Numbered from the stretch's first letter, positions 20,395-30,009 are shown. The stretch: DNA of 64,000 bases from Sphingomonas corticis (GCF_012035195.1 NZ_JAAVJH010000001.1:124001-188000); one strand, 5' to 3'. A program made the numbers and translations. Notes: a model not told the origin generated them from the letters alone.

Positions 20395-21179
20395 CGCGAT
20401 TGTCGGGAGCCTTCGCGCTTGGGCCGGCGCTGGTCTGCTTCGTCACCGCCGGCGACGGCCCGACGCCTGCGATCCTCGACGCGCTGGTCGACGGCGGGGC
20501 GGACGTGATCGAGCTGGGGATGCCGTTCACCGATCCGATGGCGGACGGCCCGGCGATCCAGGCGGCGAACATTCGCAGCCTCGCCGCGGGCACCACCACG
20601 GCGGACATCCTGCGGATCGCCGCCGACTTCCGCGAGCGCCATCCGCAGGTGCCGCTGGTACTGATGGGCTACGGCAACCCGATGCTGCGCCGCGGACCCG
20701 AATGGTTCGCCGCCGCGGCGCGGGACGCTGGCGTCGACGGCGTCATCTGCGTCGACGTGCCGCCGGAGGAGGACGAGGCGCTGGGCCCGGCGCTGCGCGC
20801 CGCGGCGATTGACCCGATCCGCCTCGCGACGCCGACCACCGACGCCGCGCGGCTGCCGCGCGTGCTCGATGGCGCGTCGGGCTTCCTCTACTACGTTTCG
20901 GTCGCGGGGATCACCGGCAAGCAACAGGCGGACACCGCATCGATCGAGGCCGCGGTCGCGCGGTTGAAGGCGGCGACCGACCTGCCCGTCGCGGTCGGCT
21001 TCGGCGTGCGCACCCCCGCGCAGGCCGCCGCCATCGCGCGCGTGGCGGACGGGGTGGTCGTAGGCTCCGCCATCGTTGAGATCGTCGCCGCGCATGGGGC
21101 GGATGCACCCGCGCCCGTCGCCGCCTATATCAAGACGCTGAAGGACGCGGTCGCGTCCGCGAGGAAGGTTTCCGCATGA
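20391..21179 (+). CDS. trpA: Tryptophan synthase alpha subunit (TTG start)
   Basis: 262 residues starting at a TTG that overlaps the trpB stop (TTGA). Cleaves indole-3-glycerol phosphate; indole is channelled to TrpB. Catalytic Glu lies in '[16 protein letters not shown]' and catalytic Asp in '[12 protein letters not shown]'; '[15 protein letters not shown]' and '[11 protein letters not shown]' form the phosphate site. No ATG is available at a sensible position, which supports the TTG. Confidence 0.96.
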   Translation: MTRLSGAFALGPALVCFVTAGDGPTPAILDALVDGGADVIELGMPFTDPMADGPAIQAANIRSLAAGTTTADILRIAADFRERHPQVPLVLMGYGNPMLRRGPEWFAAAARDAGVDGVICVDVPPEEDEALGPALRAAAIDPIRLATPTTDAARLPRVLDGASGFLYYVSVAGITGKQQADTASIEAAVARLKAATDLPVAVGFGVRTPAQAAAIARVADGVVVGSAIVEIVAAHGADAPAPVAAYIKTLKDAVASARKVSA

Positions 21180-22036
21180 GCTGGCTCAGCAGCGTCCGCA
21201 ACGCCCTTTCCGGCATCGTCCCCGGCGCCAAGCAGCAGGCGCCCGACAATCTGTGGCACAAGTGCAAGGGCTGCGGCACCATGGTCTTCACCAAGGAGCT
21301 GGAGGAGAACGGCTTCGTCTGCCCGACGTGCGACCATCACGAGCGGATCGGGCCGCAGGAGCGGTTCCGGCAATTGCTGGACGAGGGCAGCGCGGAGGTG
21401 CTGACGCCCCCGCGCGCGGCCGAGGACCCGCTGAAGTTCCGCGATTCGAAGCGCTATCCCGACCGGCTGAAGGCGGCGCGCGCCGCCACCGGCGAGCAGG
21501 ACGCGTTCGTGAACGCACGCGGCACGATCGACGGGCGCCGCGTCGTCCTGGGCGTGCAGGACTTCGCCTTCATGGGCGGGTCGATGGGCCAGGCCGTGGG
21601 CGAGGCGTTCATCCAGGGCGTGGAGACGGCGATCGCCGACCGCGCGCCCTTCATCGTCTTCACCGCCAGCGGCGGCGCGCGGATGCAGGAGGGCATTCTG
21701 TCGCTGATGCAGATGCCGCGCAGCACCGCGGCGATCCAGATGCTCCACGACGCCGGCCTGCCCTATATCGTCGTGCTGACCGATCCGACGTCGGGCGGCG
21801 TGATGGCCGCCTATGCCATGCTGGGCGACGTGCACATCGCCGAGCCCAAGGCGACGCTCGCCTTCACCGGCCGCCGCGTGATCGAGAACACGATCCGCGA
21901 GAAGCTGCCGGAGGATTTCCAGACCAGCGAATATTATCTGGAGCACGGGCTGATCGACATGGTCGTCCACCGCCACGCGCTGAAGGAGCGGCTGGGGACG
22001 GTAGTCGCGTATCTGTGCGGCGAGCGGGCGCATTGA
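21176..22036 (+). CDS. accD: Acetyl-CoA carboxylase carboxyltransferase subunit beta
   Basis: 286 residues. Transfers the carboxyl group from biotin to acetyl-CoA, with AccA. The N-terminal zinc ribbon has two CxxC pairs ('HKCKGCGTM', 'FVCPTCDHH'); the crotonase-fold core shows '[12 protein letters not shown]' and '[11 protein letters not shown]'. Coupled to trpA by an ATGA overlap, so fatty-acid synthesis is tied to the trp transcript, a common alphaproteobacterial arrangement (trpA-accD-folC). Confidence 0.98.
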   Translation: MSWLSSVRNALSGIVPGAKQQAPDNLWHKCKGCGTMVFTKELEENGFVCPTCDHHERIGPQERFRQLLDEGSAEVLTPPRAAEDPLKFRDSKRYPDRLKAARAATGEQDAFVNARGTIDGRRVVLGVQDFAFMGGSMGQAVGEAFIQGVETAIADRAPFIVFTASGGARMQEGILSLMQMPRSTAAIQMLHDAGLPYIVVLTDPTSGGVMAAYAMLGDVHIAEPKATLAFTGRRVIENTIREKLPEDFQTSEYYLEHGLIDMVVHRHALKERLGTVVAYLCGERAH

Positions 22037-22077
22037 CATGACGCGCTCTCCCCGGGACGGGAGAGGGAGCAGCGCCG

Positions 22078-23412
22078 ATGCCTGACCACGCCACGTCCAC
22101 CGACCCCGCCGTGCAGGCGCAGCTCGACCGGCTGTGGTCGCTGTCGCCCGGCGCGGACGTGCTCGGCCTTGGCCGCATCACGCGATTGCTCGCGCGGCTG
22201 GGTGATCCGCACGTGTCGCTGCCGCCGGTCTTCCACGTCGCCGGCACCAACGGCAAGGGATCGACCTGCGCGTTCCTGCGCGCCGCGCTGGAGGCCGCGG
22301 GGCATCGCGTCCACGTCTACACCAGCCCGCACCTCGTCCGCTTCAACGAGAGGATCCGCCTCGCCGGGCGGCTGATCGACGACGCCGCGCTGGCGCCGCT
22401 CCTGGCCGAGGTGCTCGACGCGGGCGGCGACATCGGTGCGAGCTTCTTCGAGGTGACGACCGCCGCCGCCTTCCTCGCCTTCGCCCGCACGCCCGCGGAC
22501 GCCTGCGTGATCGAGGTGGGGCTCGGCGGGCGGCTCGACGCGACCAACGTGGTGCGGCCGGTCGCCACCGGCATCGCGGCGCTGGGGATCGACCATCAGG
22601 CGTTCCTGGGCGAGACGATCGAGGCGATCGCCGCAGAAAAGGCGGGCATCGCGAAGCCGGGCGTACCGCTCGCCACGCTGGACTATCCCGCCGGGATCGA
22701 GGAGGTGATCGCGCAGGTCGCCGCGACGGCGGGGGCGCAGCTGCTGCGCGCGCGGCGCGAGTGGCGCCACGGCCTCGACGCGACCGGCGACACCCTCACC
22801 TATCGCGACGCGCAGGGCCTGCTCACGCTGCCCGCCCCCCGGCTGGCGGGGCGGCACCAGGCGGACAATCTCGCGCTGGCCGTGGCGATGCTGCGCCACC
22901 AGCAGGCGGTCCACGTCCCCCCGCTCGCGATCGAGGCCGGGCCCGCCGCCGCGACCTGGCCCGCGCGGCTGCAGCGGCTGGGCGACGGGCCGTTGGTCGC
23001 GCTGCTGCCCGCGCGTACGCCGGTGTGGCTCGACGGCGGGCACAACCCGTCCGCCGGCGCGGCCATCGCGGCGTCCTTGCCCGCGTTGCGCGGTGCCGCC
23101 GCCGGGGGGGATCGCCCGCTGACGCTGGTGCTCGGGATGCTCGCGAACAAGGACCTTGCCGGCTTCCTCGCGCCGTTCGCACCGATGGTGGGGACGGTGG
23201 TCGCGGTGCCGGTCCCGGGGCACGAGCATCACGCGCCCGACGCGATCCTGGCCGCCGCTCGCGGGCTCGGCATCGCGGCCGGCCGGGTCGCCGCCGACGT
23301 TCCCGCCGCGCTGCGTGCCATTGCGCAGGACGCGCCGGCGGGCGTGCTGATGGCCGGGTCGCTGTATCTCGCCGGCGAGGTGCTCGCCGCCAACGACGAG
23401 CAGCCGCGCTGA
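22078..23412 (+). CDS. folC: Folylpolyglutamate synthase / dihydrofolate synthase
   Basis: 444 residues, Mur-ligase-like. Adds glutamate to dihydropteroate and to folates using ATP. P-loop 'VAGTNGKGSTCAF', the second ATP/Mg segment 'IEVGLGGRLDATN', 'LGIDHQAFLG' and the C-terminal 'WLDGGHNPSAGAA' are intact. It follows accD after 41 bases; last gene of the trp-acc-fol run. Confidence 0.96.
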   Translation: MPDHATSTDPAVQAQLDRLWSLSPGADVLGLGRITRLLARLGDPHVSLPPVFHVAGTNGKGSTCAFLRAALEAAGHRVHVYTSPHLVRFNERIRLAGRLIDDAALAPLLAEVLDAGGDIGASFFEVTTAAAFLAFARTPADACVIEVGLGGRLDATNVVRPVATGIAALGIDHQAFLGETIEAIAAEKAGIAKPGVPLATLDYPAGIEEVIAQVAATAGAQLLRARREWRHGLDATGDTLTYRDAQGLLTLPAPRLAGRHQADNLALAVAMLRHQQAVHVPPLAIEAGPAAATWPARLQRLGDGPLVALLPARTPVWLDGGHNPSAGAAIAASLPALRGAAAGGDRPLTLVLGMLANKDLAGFLAPFAPMVGTVVAVPVPGHEHHAPDAILAAARGLGIAAGRVAADVPAALRAIAQDAPAGVLMAGSLYLAGEVLAANDEQPR

Positions 23413-23421
23413 GCAGTATTT

Positions 23422-23440
23422 GCGATTGACTATCAATAGC
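23422..23440 (+). promoter_or_regulatory. Fur-box-like palindrome
   Basis: GCGATTGACTATCAATAGC is a 19-bp dyad with 7 of 9 half-site positions symmetric and a perfect ATTGA-CTA-TCAAT core, resembling Fur sites. It sits in a short AT-rich patch in otherwise GC-rich DNA, just before the DUF6628 gene, where an iron repressor would block transcription. Confidence 0.45.
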
Positions 23441-23479
23441 GGAGTGGCGACCATGCGCGCGACCAACGGAGTCGCGTCG

Positions 23480-23911
23480 ATGAATGAGACCGCCACCAGC
23501 ACCCTGGCCGCCTTGCCCTACTCCCTGCCCGCCTGCCCCAATGCGCGCACCGCGCTGTTCGCGATGCGGCGCATGGGGGCGCACGGCCTGTCCGACGCGC
23601 GCGCCGCCCATGCGATGATGACCGCGTTCGGCGGGGGCTTCCGCCGTCCGCTGACGCTGATGCGCGGGCTGATGGCGGACCTCGCCGCCCATTCCTCGGT
23701 CCCGATCGCCATCGCACCGTGCTGCTGCGCGCGCATGACGCCGGGCGAGCGCGCGCTGCTGACGGTGCTGGCCCGCGTGGAGGTGCAGAGCGACACCGCC
23801 GCGCTGCTGCTGTCCGACCTGATCGGCCAGCGCCGGTGCGACGGCGTGCTGGCAAGCGCGGCGGCGGTGGCGATGGCCTTCGCCGACGAGGGCCGGCCGG
23901 TCTGCGTCTAG
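23480..23911 (+). CDS. DUF6628 family protein
   Basis: 143 residues from the ATG at 23480; an ATG at 23453 would add 9 residues. Both have a GGAG eight bases upstream, so the start is unresolved. The Sphingomonadales-restricted family is recognised by 'LPACPNARTALFAMRRMGAHG' broken as 'LPACPNARTALF' and 'RRMGAHGLSDARAAHAM'. A cysteine cluster 'IAPCCCARMTPGE' near residue 83 is conspicuous and could hold metal. No membrane segment. The Fur-like site upstream suggests a link to iron. Function unknown. Its stop shares CTAG with the convergent MFS gene. Confidence 0.85.
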   Translation: MNETATSTLAALPYSLPACPNARTALFAMRRMGAHGLSDARAAHAMMTAFGGGFRRPLTLMRGLMADLAAHSSVPIAIAPCCCARMTPGERALLTVLARVEVQSDTAALLLSDLIGQRRCDGVLASAAAVAMAFADEGRPVCV

Positions 23912-25245
23912 GCGGCGCCGCCCTCCCGCGCGTCGCCCGGACCCTCCGTTCCCGCCGTGCCGACCGAGCGGTCGACCAGGCCGGAGCGCGCCATCCACCA
24001 GAACAGCGCCACACCGGGCAGCGCGACGACGGTAGTCAGCAGGTAGAAGTTCACGAACCCCATCGATTCCACCAGCGCGCCCGCGGTCGTGCCGGTCAGC
24101 ACGCGCCCGACGATGCTGGCCGCGGCGGAGATCAGCGCATATTGCGCCGCGGTGAAGCGCAGGTCGCACAGTGCGGAGAAATAGGCGACGATCGTCACCC
24201 CGCCGATACCCGAGGCGATGTTCTCGAACAGCATTGCGCCCGCCAGTCCCGCGTTGCTGTGCCCCGCGGCGGCGAGCATCGCGAACGCGGCGTTCGACAC
24301 CGCCATCAGCACCAGGCTGAGCAGCACCGACCGCTTCATGCCCAGCCGCGCGTACAGCCATCCGCCGAGGAAGATGCCGATCAGATACGCCCAGAACCCG
24401 ATGCCGACGTCGTAGAGTGCGATCTCGTCGTTGCTGAACTTCAGGTCGTCCAGCAGCAGCCGCAGCACCAGCTGGCTCAGCGTGTCGCCGATCTTGTGGA
24501 TCAGGATGAAGACCAGCACCACGATCGCGCCCGGCCGCTGGAAAAATTCGACGAACGGCCGCCAGATCGCCGCCGCCGCCTGTCCGACGCCGCGGCGTTC
24601 GGCGGGGGCGCGGTGGCGGCGCGGCTCGCCCACCACCAATGCCGCGACCATCGCGGGCAACGCCAGCAGCGCGCACGAGAGATACGCCGCCTCCCACCCC
24701 GCCCGCGCCGCGACGACCAGCGCCAGCGAGGCGGCACCCGCCGAGCCGATGCGCCAGCCGTACTGGCTCATGCCCGATCCCACACCCAGCTGGCGCGGCT
24801 CCAGGATCTCGATGCGATAGGCGTCGATGACGATGTCGAACGTCGCGCCGGCGACGCCCACCAGCACCGCCGCCGTCGCCGTCGCGCCGATGCTCGCCAC
24901 CGGATCGGCGAGCGCGAGGTTGGCGACCGCCGCGATCACCAGCACGCCGGCGAGCAGCACCCACGATACGCGCTGGCCCAGCCGTCCCAGCACCGGCAGC
25001 CGCACGCCGTCGACCAGCCACGCCCACAGGAACTTCAGGTTGTAGACGAGGAAGGCGAGGCTGAAGGCGGTCACCGTCTTCTTGTCGATGCCGTCCTGCG
25101 CCAGCCGCGTCGTCAGCGTCGCCGCGATCATCGCGAACGGGAAGCCGGAGGACACGCCGAGCGCGAAGGCGGCCAGCGGCCCCCGCTCGACATAGGGGCG
25201 CACCCCGTCGATCCACGTCCGGTCCGTTCCGCGCGATGCCAACAA
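23908..25245 (-). CDS. MFS transporter, AmpG-like (muropeptide permease type)
   Basis: 445 residues from a TTG preceded by AGGAG at 8 bases. About 12 membrane segments. The N-terminal 'ALGVSSGFPFAMIAATLTTR' broken by a loop, 'YNLKFLWAWLVDGVRLP' and 'VIDAYRIEIL' are hallmarks of AmpG, which imports anhydro-muropeptides for cell-wall recycling. The C-terminus ends in a short polar tail. No ampC or other recycling gene is adjacent, so the substrate is inferred from the family. Confidence 0.88.
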   Translation of the reverse strand: MLASRGTDRTWIDGVRPYVERGPLAAFALGVSSGFPFAMIAATLTTRLAQDGIDKKTVTAFSLAFLVYNLKFLWAWLVDGVRLPVLGRLGQRVSWVLLAGVLVIAAVANLALADPVASIGATATAAVLVGVAGATFDIVIDAYRIEILEPRQLGVGSGMSQYGWRIGSAGAASLALVVAARAGWEAAYLSCALLALPAMVAALVVGEPRRHRAPAERRGVGQAAAAIWRPFVEFFQRPGAIVVLVFILIHKIGDTLSQLVLRLLLDDLKFSNDEIALYDVGIGFWAYLIGIFLGGWLYARLGMKRSVLLSLVLMAVSNAAFAMLAAAGHSNAGLAGAMLFENIASGIGGVTIVAYFSALCDLRFTAAQYALISAAASIVGRVLTGTTAGALVESMGFVNFYLLTTVVALPGVALFWWMARSGLVDRSVGTAGTEGPGDAREGGAA

Positions 25246-25305
25246 CCCACTTGCTCCTTTCCCGTCGGTGGCGGAAACTAGCGGAAAAGACGCGAGAGGA
25301 TAGCC

Positions 25306-26445
25306 ATGAACGCGATCACCGGCCCGCTCCGGCCGACCGAGGGACAGCTGGCGCTGGCCCGCATCCTGGCAGACGGGGGGCGCGCGCGCGAACCCGGCAT
25401 CACCCACGTCGATGCCGACGCCTATATCTCGCCTGCGCGGCACGCGGCGGAGCAGGAGCGCATTTTCGCCAAGACGCCGCTGGTCGTCGCGCCCTCCGCG
25501 CTGCTGCCGGAGCCGAACATGGCGGTGCCGCACGACGGCTTCGGCAGGCCGCTGCTGGTGACGCGCGACAAGGCGGGACAGGCGCACGTCTTCCTGAACG
25601 TCTGCCGCCATCGCGGCACCCGGCTGGTGGAGGGGCAGGCGGCGGTGTGCACGCCGCGCCTGGTCTGCCCCTATCACGCGTGGAGCTACGCCACCGACGG
25701 GCGGCTCGTCGGCCTGCCGCGCGGCGACGCCTTCCCGGGCCTCGACAAGGCCGATTACGCGCTGAAGCGGCTGCCCACGCGCGAGGCGGGCGGGCTGATC
25801 TGGTTCTCGTTCGACGACGAGGCCGATTTCGCCGAGGCGGAGGCGCTGGGGCTCGACTTCGACGCCTTCGGCCTCGCCGGCATGCACCTGTTCCGCCGCC
25901 GCACCCACGACGTGGCGGCGAACTGGAAGCTCATCATGGACGCGTTCCTCGAGAGCTATCACGTCCTGCGGCTCCACGCCGAAACGATCGGGTCGTTCTT
26001 CAAGGACGGGGTGGCCAGCGCCGACACGATCGGCCCGCACCAGCGCTCCGCCGTGGGACGCGACGTGGATGCGGAGACGGTGCGCGCGCAGGACTGGCCG
26101 ACGCTGCGCCGCGCGATCACCTACACCTATCAGATGTTCCCCGGCACCGTGCTGATCGTCAGTCCCGACTACGTGAACCTGATGGTGCTGATGCCGCAGG
26201 CGCACGACCGCGTGCTGGTGGAGGATTTCATGCTGATACCGGAGCCGCCGTCGACGGAGAAGGCGCTGCGGCACTGGGAGAAGAGCTGGAACCTGCTGGA
26301 CGGCGGCGTCTTCGCCAGCGAGGATTTCCGCGCCGCGGCGCTGGGACAGCAGGGCCTGGCGTCCGGTTCACTGGACCGGGTGACGCTGGGCACGATGGAG
26401 GCGGGCATCCGCCTGTTCCACGACGCGGTGGAAGCGCGGCTCTAG
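25306..26445 (+). CDS. Rieske-type aromatic ring-hydroxylating oxygenase, alpha subunit
   Basis: 379 residues. The Rieske 2Fe-2S ligands are Cys/His in 'LNVCRHRGTRL' and 'VCPYHAWSYATDG' (about 102-130). The catalytic domain has the mononuclear-iron facial triad region 'NWKLIMDAFLESYHVLRLH' with the bridging Asp/Glu and His residues. Length is somewhat shorter than classical dioxygenase alpha subunits (about 430-450) and no beta subunit, ferredoxin or reductase gene is nearby, so it resembles the stand-alone demethylase/mono-oxygenase group. Substrate unknown. Confidence 0.92.
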   Translation: MNAITGPLRPTEGQLALARILADGGRAREPGITHVDADAYISPARHAAEQERIFAKTPLVVAPSALLPEPNMAVPHDGFGRPLLVTRDKAGQAHVFLNVCRHRGTRLVEGQAAVCTPRLVCPYHAWSYATDGRLVGLPRGDAFPGLDKADYALKRLPTREAGGLIWFSFDDEADFAEAEALGLDFDAFGLAGMHLFRRRTHDVAANWKLIMDAFLESYHVLRLHAETIGSFFKDGVASADTIGPHQRSAVGRDVDAETVRAQDWPTLRRAITYTYQMFPGTVLIVSPDYVNLMVLMPQAHDRVLVEDFMLIPEPPSTEKALRHWEKSWNLLDGGVFASEDFRAAALGQQGLASGSLDRVTLGTMEAGIRLFHDAVEARL

Positions 26446-26459
26446 CCCGCCACGGCCAG

Positions 26460-26897
26460 CTACGCCCCGCCGCTTACCGGGAACAGGCGGAAGCCACCGG
26501 GCAGGCGCCGCGGCGGCTTGCCCGCGACCTGCGCCTCCACCGCGCCGATCGCGGCGAGCAGCGTGCGCTGCGGATAGGGCTTGGCGAGGCAGCCGATCGC
26601 CAGCGCCTCCGCCTCCGCCGGGCACTGGCCGGTGACGAACATGACGGGGATGCCGCGCGCCTGCGCCGCACGCGCCACGTCCACGCCGTTGCCGTCGGCC
26701 AGGTTCACGTCGGCGAGCACCAGGTCGATCGCCTGCCCGTCGCCGATGATCGCGACCGCGTCCGCCACCCGGTCCACCGTGGCGACGATCTCATATCCCT
26801 GGTCGGTCAGCAGATGCTCGGCGTCGAACGCCACCAGCGGCTCGTCCTCGACGAGCAGGAGGCGCACCAGCGTCGGCTTCTTCTTCGCGAACAGCAT
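26460..26897 (-). CDS. Stand-alone response-regulator receiver protein
   Basis: 145 residues, a single receiver domain with no output domain. Acidic pair Glu17/Asp18 ('LLLVEDEPLVAF'), phospho-acceptor Asp63 ('LVLADVNLADGNG'), Thr in 'VMFVTGQCP' and the Lys of 'CLAKPYPQ' are all present. A Lys-rich start ('FAKKKP') and a Pro/Arg-rich end flank it. The leader (minus strand) contains an imperfect palindrome CCCGT-AACGA-ACGGG at about 26912-26926 overlapping the likely ribosome-binding site. No histidine kinase is in the window; the partner is unknown. Confidence 0.92.
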   Translation of the reverse strand: MLFAKKKPTLVRLLLVEDEPLVAFDAEHLLTDQGYEIVATVDRVADAVAIIGDGQAIDLVLADVNLADGNGVDVARAAQARGIPVMFVTGQCPAEAEALAIGCLAKPYPQRTLLAAIGAVEAQVAGKPPRRLPGGFRLFPVSGGA

Positions 26898-26993
26898 GAA
26901 TTTCCCCGTTCGTTACGGGACCATAACGCGAACGGCGCAGTTCGGTCGCAAATTTTTCGGCGTGCCGGCGGCGATTTGCGATAGGGCAGCGCG

Positions 26994-28073
26994 ATGGCCG
27001 ACAGCTCCCGTCCCCAACATCGCATCGCCAAGCTGCTCGCGCGCGCCGGCGTCGCCTCCCGGCGCGAGGTGGAGCGCATGATCGCCGAAGGCCGCGTCGC
27101 GAAGGACGGCGTCGTGCTGGACACGCCCGCCACGCTGCTCCCCTCGCTCCACGGCGTCACCGTCGACGGGCAGGAAGTGGCCGCGCCCGCGCCCGCGCGG
27201 CTGTTCCTCTTCCACAAGCCCGCCGGCGTACTGACGACCGAGCGCGATCCCGGCGGTCGCCCGACGATCTACGACCGGCTGCCGAAGGACCTGCCGCGGC
27301 TGGTGCCGGTGGGGCGGCTGGACCTCAATACCGAGGGGCTGCTGCTGATGACGACCGACGGCGCGCTGAAGCGTCAGCTGGAGCTGCCGTCGACCGGGAT
27401 CGAGCGCGCGTATCGCGCCCGCGCCTACGGCCGCGTATCGCAGGAACAGCTGGAAGACCTGATCGACGGGGTGGAGATCGACGGCATCCGCTACGGCCCG
27501 ATCGATGCCAATCTGGAGCGGCGCACCGGCGCCAACGTGTGGATCGAGATGATCCTGACGGAGGGCAAGAACCGGGAGGTGCGCCGCGTGCTGGAACATC
27601 TCGACCTGCAGGTCGGGCGGCTGATCCGCATCCGCTACGGCCCCTTCGTGCTCGGCGACCTGCCGGTGGGCGAGGTGGGCGAAGTGCGCGCGGCCGATCT
27701 CGCCGCCTTCCGGCAGACGCTGGCGCGCGATGGCGCGAAGGCCGCGAGCCGGGCCGAGCCGGTCACTGCGCCGCGCCCGGTCCGCCGGGCACCGCCCGGA
27801 GCGCCGCGTGCCGATGCGCCGCGGGCGCAGCCCGCCCGCCCGCCCGCCACGCGCGCGTCGCCGTCCCGCGCGCCGACGCCCGGCGCGTCGCCACGCCCGG
27901 CGCGACCGGCACCGAAGCCGGCGAGCGCGCGACCTGCGCGGGCGGCGTCGAAGCCGTTGGAGCCGCCGGTGGTGGAGGCCACCGCCCCCGCGCGCCCGGC
28001 GCGGATCAAGCGCAAGGCCGGCTGGGCCACGCCCAAGCCGAAGACCGGGCCCAAGCGGCCGCGCCGCTCATGA
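26994..28073 (+). CDS. 23S/16S rRNA pseudouridine synthase, RluB/RsuA type, with disordered tail
   Basis: 359 residues. S4 domain (about 8-60, 'RIAKLLARAGVASRREVERM'), then the RsuA/RluB catalytic core with Asp in 'VGRLDLNTEGLLLMT' and 'EGKNREVRRVLEHL'. From about residue 245 the protein is a roughly 115-residue Pro/Ala/Arg-rich tail of low complexity ending 'KPKTGPKRPRRS', strongly basic and probably RNA-binding. RluB (U2605 of 23S rRNA) is the likelier assignment because of the tail. Overlaps rsmD by four bases (ATGA). Confidence 0.92.
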   Translation: MADSSRPQHRIAKLLARAGVASRREVERMIAEGRVAKDGVVLDTPATLLPSLHGVTVDGQEVAAPAPARLFLFHKPAGVLTTERDPGGRPTIYDRLPKDLPRLVPVGRLDLNTEGLLLMTTDGALKRQLELPSTGIERAYRARAYGRVSQEQLEDLIDGVEIDGIRYGPIDANLERRTGANVWIEMILTEGKNREVRRVLEHLDLQVGRLIRIRYGPFVLGDLPVGEVGEVRAADLAAFRQTLARDGAKAASRAEPVTAPRPVRRAPPGAPRADAPRAQPARPPATRASPSRAPTPGASPRPARPAPKPASARPARAASKPLEPPVVEATAPARPARIKRKAGWATPKPKTGPKRPRRS

Positions 28074-28609
28074 GGGTCATCGCCGGACAGTGGCGCGGCC
28101 GCCCGCTGGTCGCGCCCAAGGGTGAGGCCACCCGCCCCACCGCGGACCGCACGCGCGAGGCGCTGTTCTCCATGCTGGCCAGCCGCGTCGGCAGCTTCGA
28201 CGGACTGGCGGTGGCGGACCTGTTCGCGGGATCGGGCGCGCTGGGGCTGGAGGCGCTGTCGCGCGGTGCGGCCTCGTGCCTGTTCGTCGAGCAGGACCGG
28301 GCCGCGATCGACGCGCTGCGCGCCAACGTGGCGAAGCTGGGCGCCACGGGCGCGGAAGTGCGCGCCGCCTCCGTCCTCGCGCTGGGGCTCGCGCGCGCGC
28401 CGCTCGACATCGTCATGATGGACCCGCCCTACGGCTCCGGCGCGGGCGCGGTGGCGGCGGACAAGCTGGCGCGGCTCGGCTGGATCGGCGCGCACACGTG
28501 GGTGTCGGTGGAGACCGCCAAGGCGGAGCCGCTCGACCTAAACGGTTATGCGGTGGAGGCGGAGCGGGTGTACGGCAAGGCGCGGGTGACGTTGCTGCGG
28601 CTCGACTGA
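28070..28609 (+). CDS. rsmD: 16S rRNA (guanine966-N2)-methyltransferase
   Basis: 179 residues. 'RVIAGQWRGRPLVAPKG' and 'RPTADRTREALFSML' form the typical N-terminus; SAM motif 'VADLFAGSGALGLEALSRG' (read as strand plus helix) and catalytic 'IVMMDPPYGSG' are present. Methylates G966 during 30S assembly. Coupled to the pseudouridine synthase, so both rRNA modifiers are made together. Ends four bases before the convergent MFS stop. Confidence 0.97.
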   Translation: MRVIAGQWRGRPLVAPKGEATRPTADRTREALFSMLASRVGSFDGLAVADLFAGSGALGLEALSRGAASCLFVEQDRAAIDALRANVAKLGATGAEVRAASVLALGLARAPLDIVMMDPPYGSGAGAVAADKLARLGWIGAHTWVSVETAKAEPLDLNGYAVEAERVYGKARVTLLRLD

Positions 28610-28613
28610 GCGG

Positions 28614-29909
28614 TCAGAATCCCTCCACCGGCACCGGCTCCGCCGCGCCGCGCGCCGGCATCGCCAGCAGCGCGCCCAGGCTCAGCAGCGACAGGACTGC
28701 CAGGTAGGCGCCGACGGGCAGCAGCCCGCCCCGCTCCGCCAGCGCCTGTGCCGCGACCGGGGTCAGCCCGCCGCCGATGATCCCGGCCATGTTGAACGCG
28801 AGGCTGACGCCGGTGTAGCGCACGCGCGCCGGGTAAAGCGACGGCAGCCACGCGCCGAGCGGGCCGTAGACGAACCCCATCACGAACAGGGCGAAAGCGA
28901 GGCTGGCGAACATCGACGGAAGCGATCCCGAGCCCAGCCCCGGCACCAGCACGAAGCCGGCCACCACCGCGCCGACGCATCCCCATTTCAGCACGGTGGC
29001 GGGCGAGCTGCGGTCCGACCAGATGCCCGACAGTGCGATGCCCACCGCCATGAACAGGATCGCGCCCAGCTGCACGCCGAGGAAGGCCTGCCGGTCGACA
29101 CCCAGCGTCGTGGTGGCGTAGCCGAGCGCGAAGGCGGTGGCGATGTAGTAGACGGCGAAGCACGCCACCGCACCCAGCGTGCCGCCGAGCGCGCGGCGCC
29201 AATGGAGGCGCAGCAGCTCGCCCATCGGCACCGCGGGGGGCGGCCCCTCCTCCAGCACGCGCGCGAAAGCAGGGGTCTCGGCGATCTTCAGTCGTACCCA
29301 CAACCCGAGGCCGACGAGGACCACCGACAGCAGGAACGGCACGCGCCATCCCCAGGCGAGGAAATCGGCCGGGGTCATGACGAGGCCGAGCAGCAGGAAC
29401 AGCCCGTTGGCGGCGATGAAGCCGACCGGCGCGCCCAGTTGCGGCACCATGCCGTAGCGACCCCGCCGGCCGGGCGGCGCATTCTCCACCGCCAGCAGCG
29501 CCGCCCCGCCCCACTCCCCGCCGAGGCCGAAGCCCTGGCCGAAGCGCAGCAGGCACAGCAGCACCGGCGCCCACACGCCCGCGGTGGCATAGGTGGGCAG
29601 GAACGCGATCAGCAGCGTCGACCCGCCCATCAGCATCAGGCTGGCCACCAGCGTCGACTTTCGCCCGATGCGGTCCCCGTAATGGCCGAACACCCACGCG
29701 CCGACGGGCCGCGCGAAGAAGGCGACGGCCAGGCTGGCGTAGGAGGCGAGCAGCGCGGTGGACGGGTTGGAGGCGGGGAAGAACAGCGGCCCGAACACCA
29801 GCGATGCGGCGGTGGCGTAGATGTAGAAGTCGTAGAATTCCACCGACGTGCCGACCAGGCTGGCGAGCAGGATGCGGCGGTGCGAGGCCGGCGTGCGGGA
29901 AGCGTCCAT
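28614..29909 (-). CDS. MFS transporter, metabolite:H+ symporter type
   Basis: 431 residues from ATG (MDASRTPASH); an upstream ATG at 29945 exists. Twelve membrane helices. 'SLVGTSVEFYDFYIYATAA' at helix 1, 'GHYGDRIGRKSTL' in the 2-3 loop and 'RFGQGFGLGGEWGGAALL' at helix 4 are diagnostic of the MHS (ShiA/ProP/KgtP) branch, which takes up organic acids, betaine or shikimate. Substrate not readable. Confidence 0.93.
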   Translation of the reverse strand: MDASRTPASHRRILLASLVGTSVEFYDFYIYATAASLVFGPLFFPASNPSTALLASYASLAVAFFARPVGAWVFGHYGDRIGRKSTLVASLMLMGGSTLLIAFLPTYATAGVWAPVLLCLLRFGQGFGLGGEWGGAALLAVENAPPGRRGRYGMVPQLGAPVGFIAANGLFLLLGLVMTPADFLAWGWRVPFLLSVVLVGLGLWVRLKIAETPAFARVLEEGPPPAVPMGELLRLHWRRALGGTLGAVACFAVYYIATAFALGYATTTLGVDRQAFLGVQLGAILFMAVGIALSGIWSDRSSPATVLKWGCVGAVVAGFVLVPGLGSGSLPSMFASLAFALFVMGFVYGPLGAWLPSLYPARVRYTGVSLAFNMAGIIGGGLTPVAAQALAERGGLLPVGAYLAVLSLLSLGALLAMPARGAAEPVPVEGF

Positions 29910-30009
29910 CGCGGCCTCATCGGATGCGCGGGGGCGGCGCGTCAACGTGGAAACATTGCCGCCTCGTCACGAAAGAGTGGTCGCGCGACACATTGGAGCA
30001 ACATGCCGC

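Noticed and set aside
29949..29974. EcfG promoter for the small RNA (GGAAA...CGAA)
   Set aside because: Both boxes deviate from GGAAC and CGTT, so it was not claimed.
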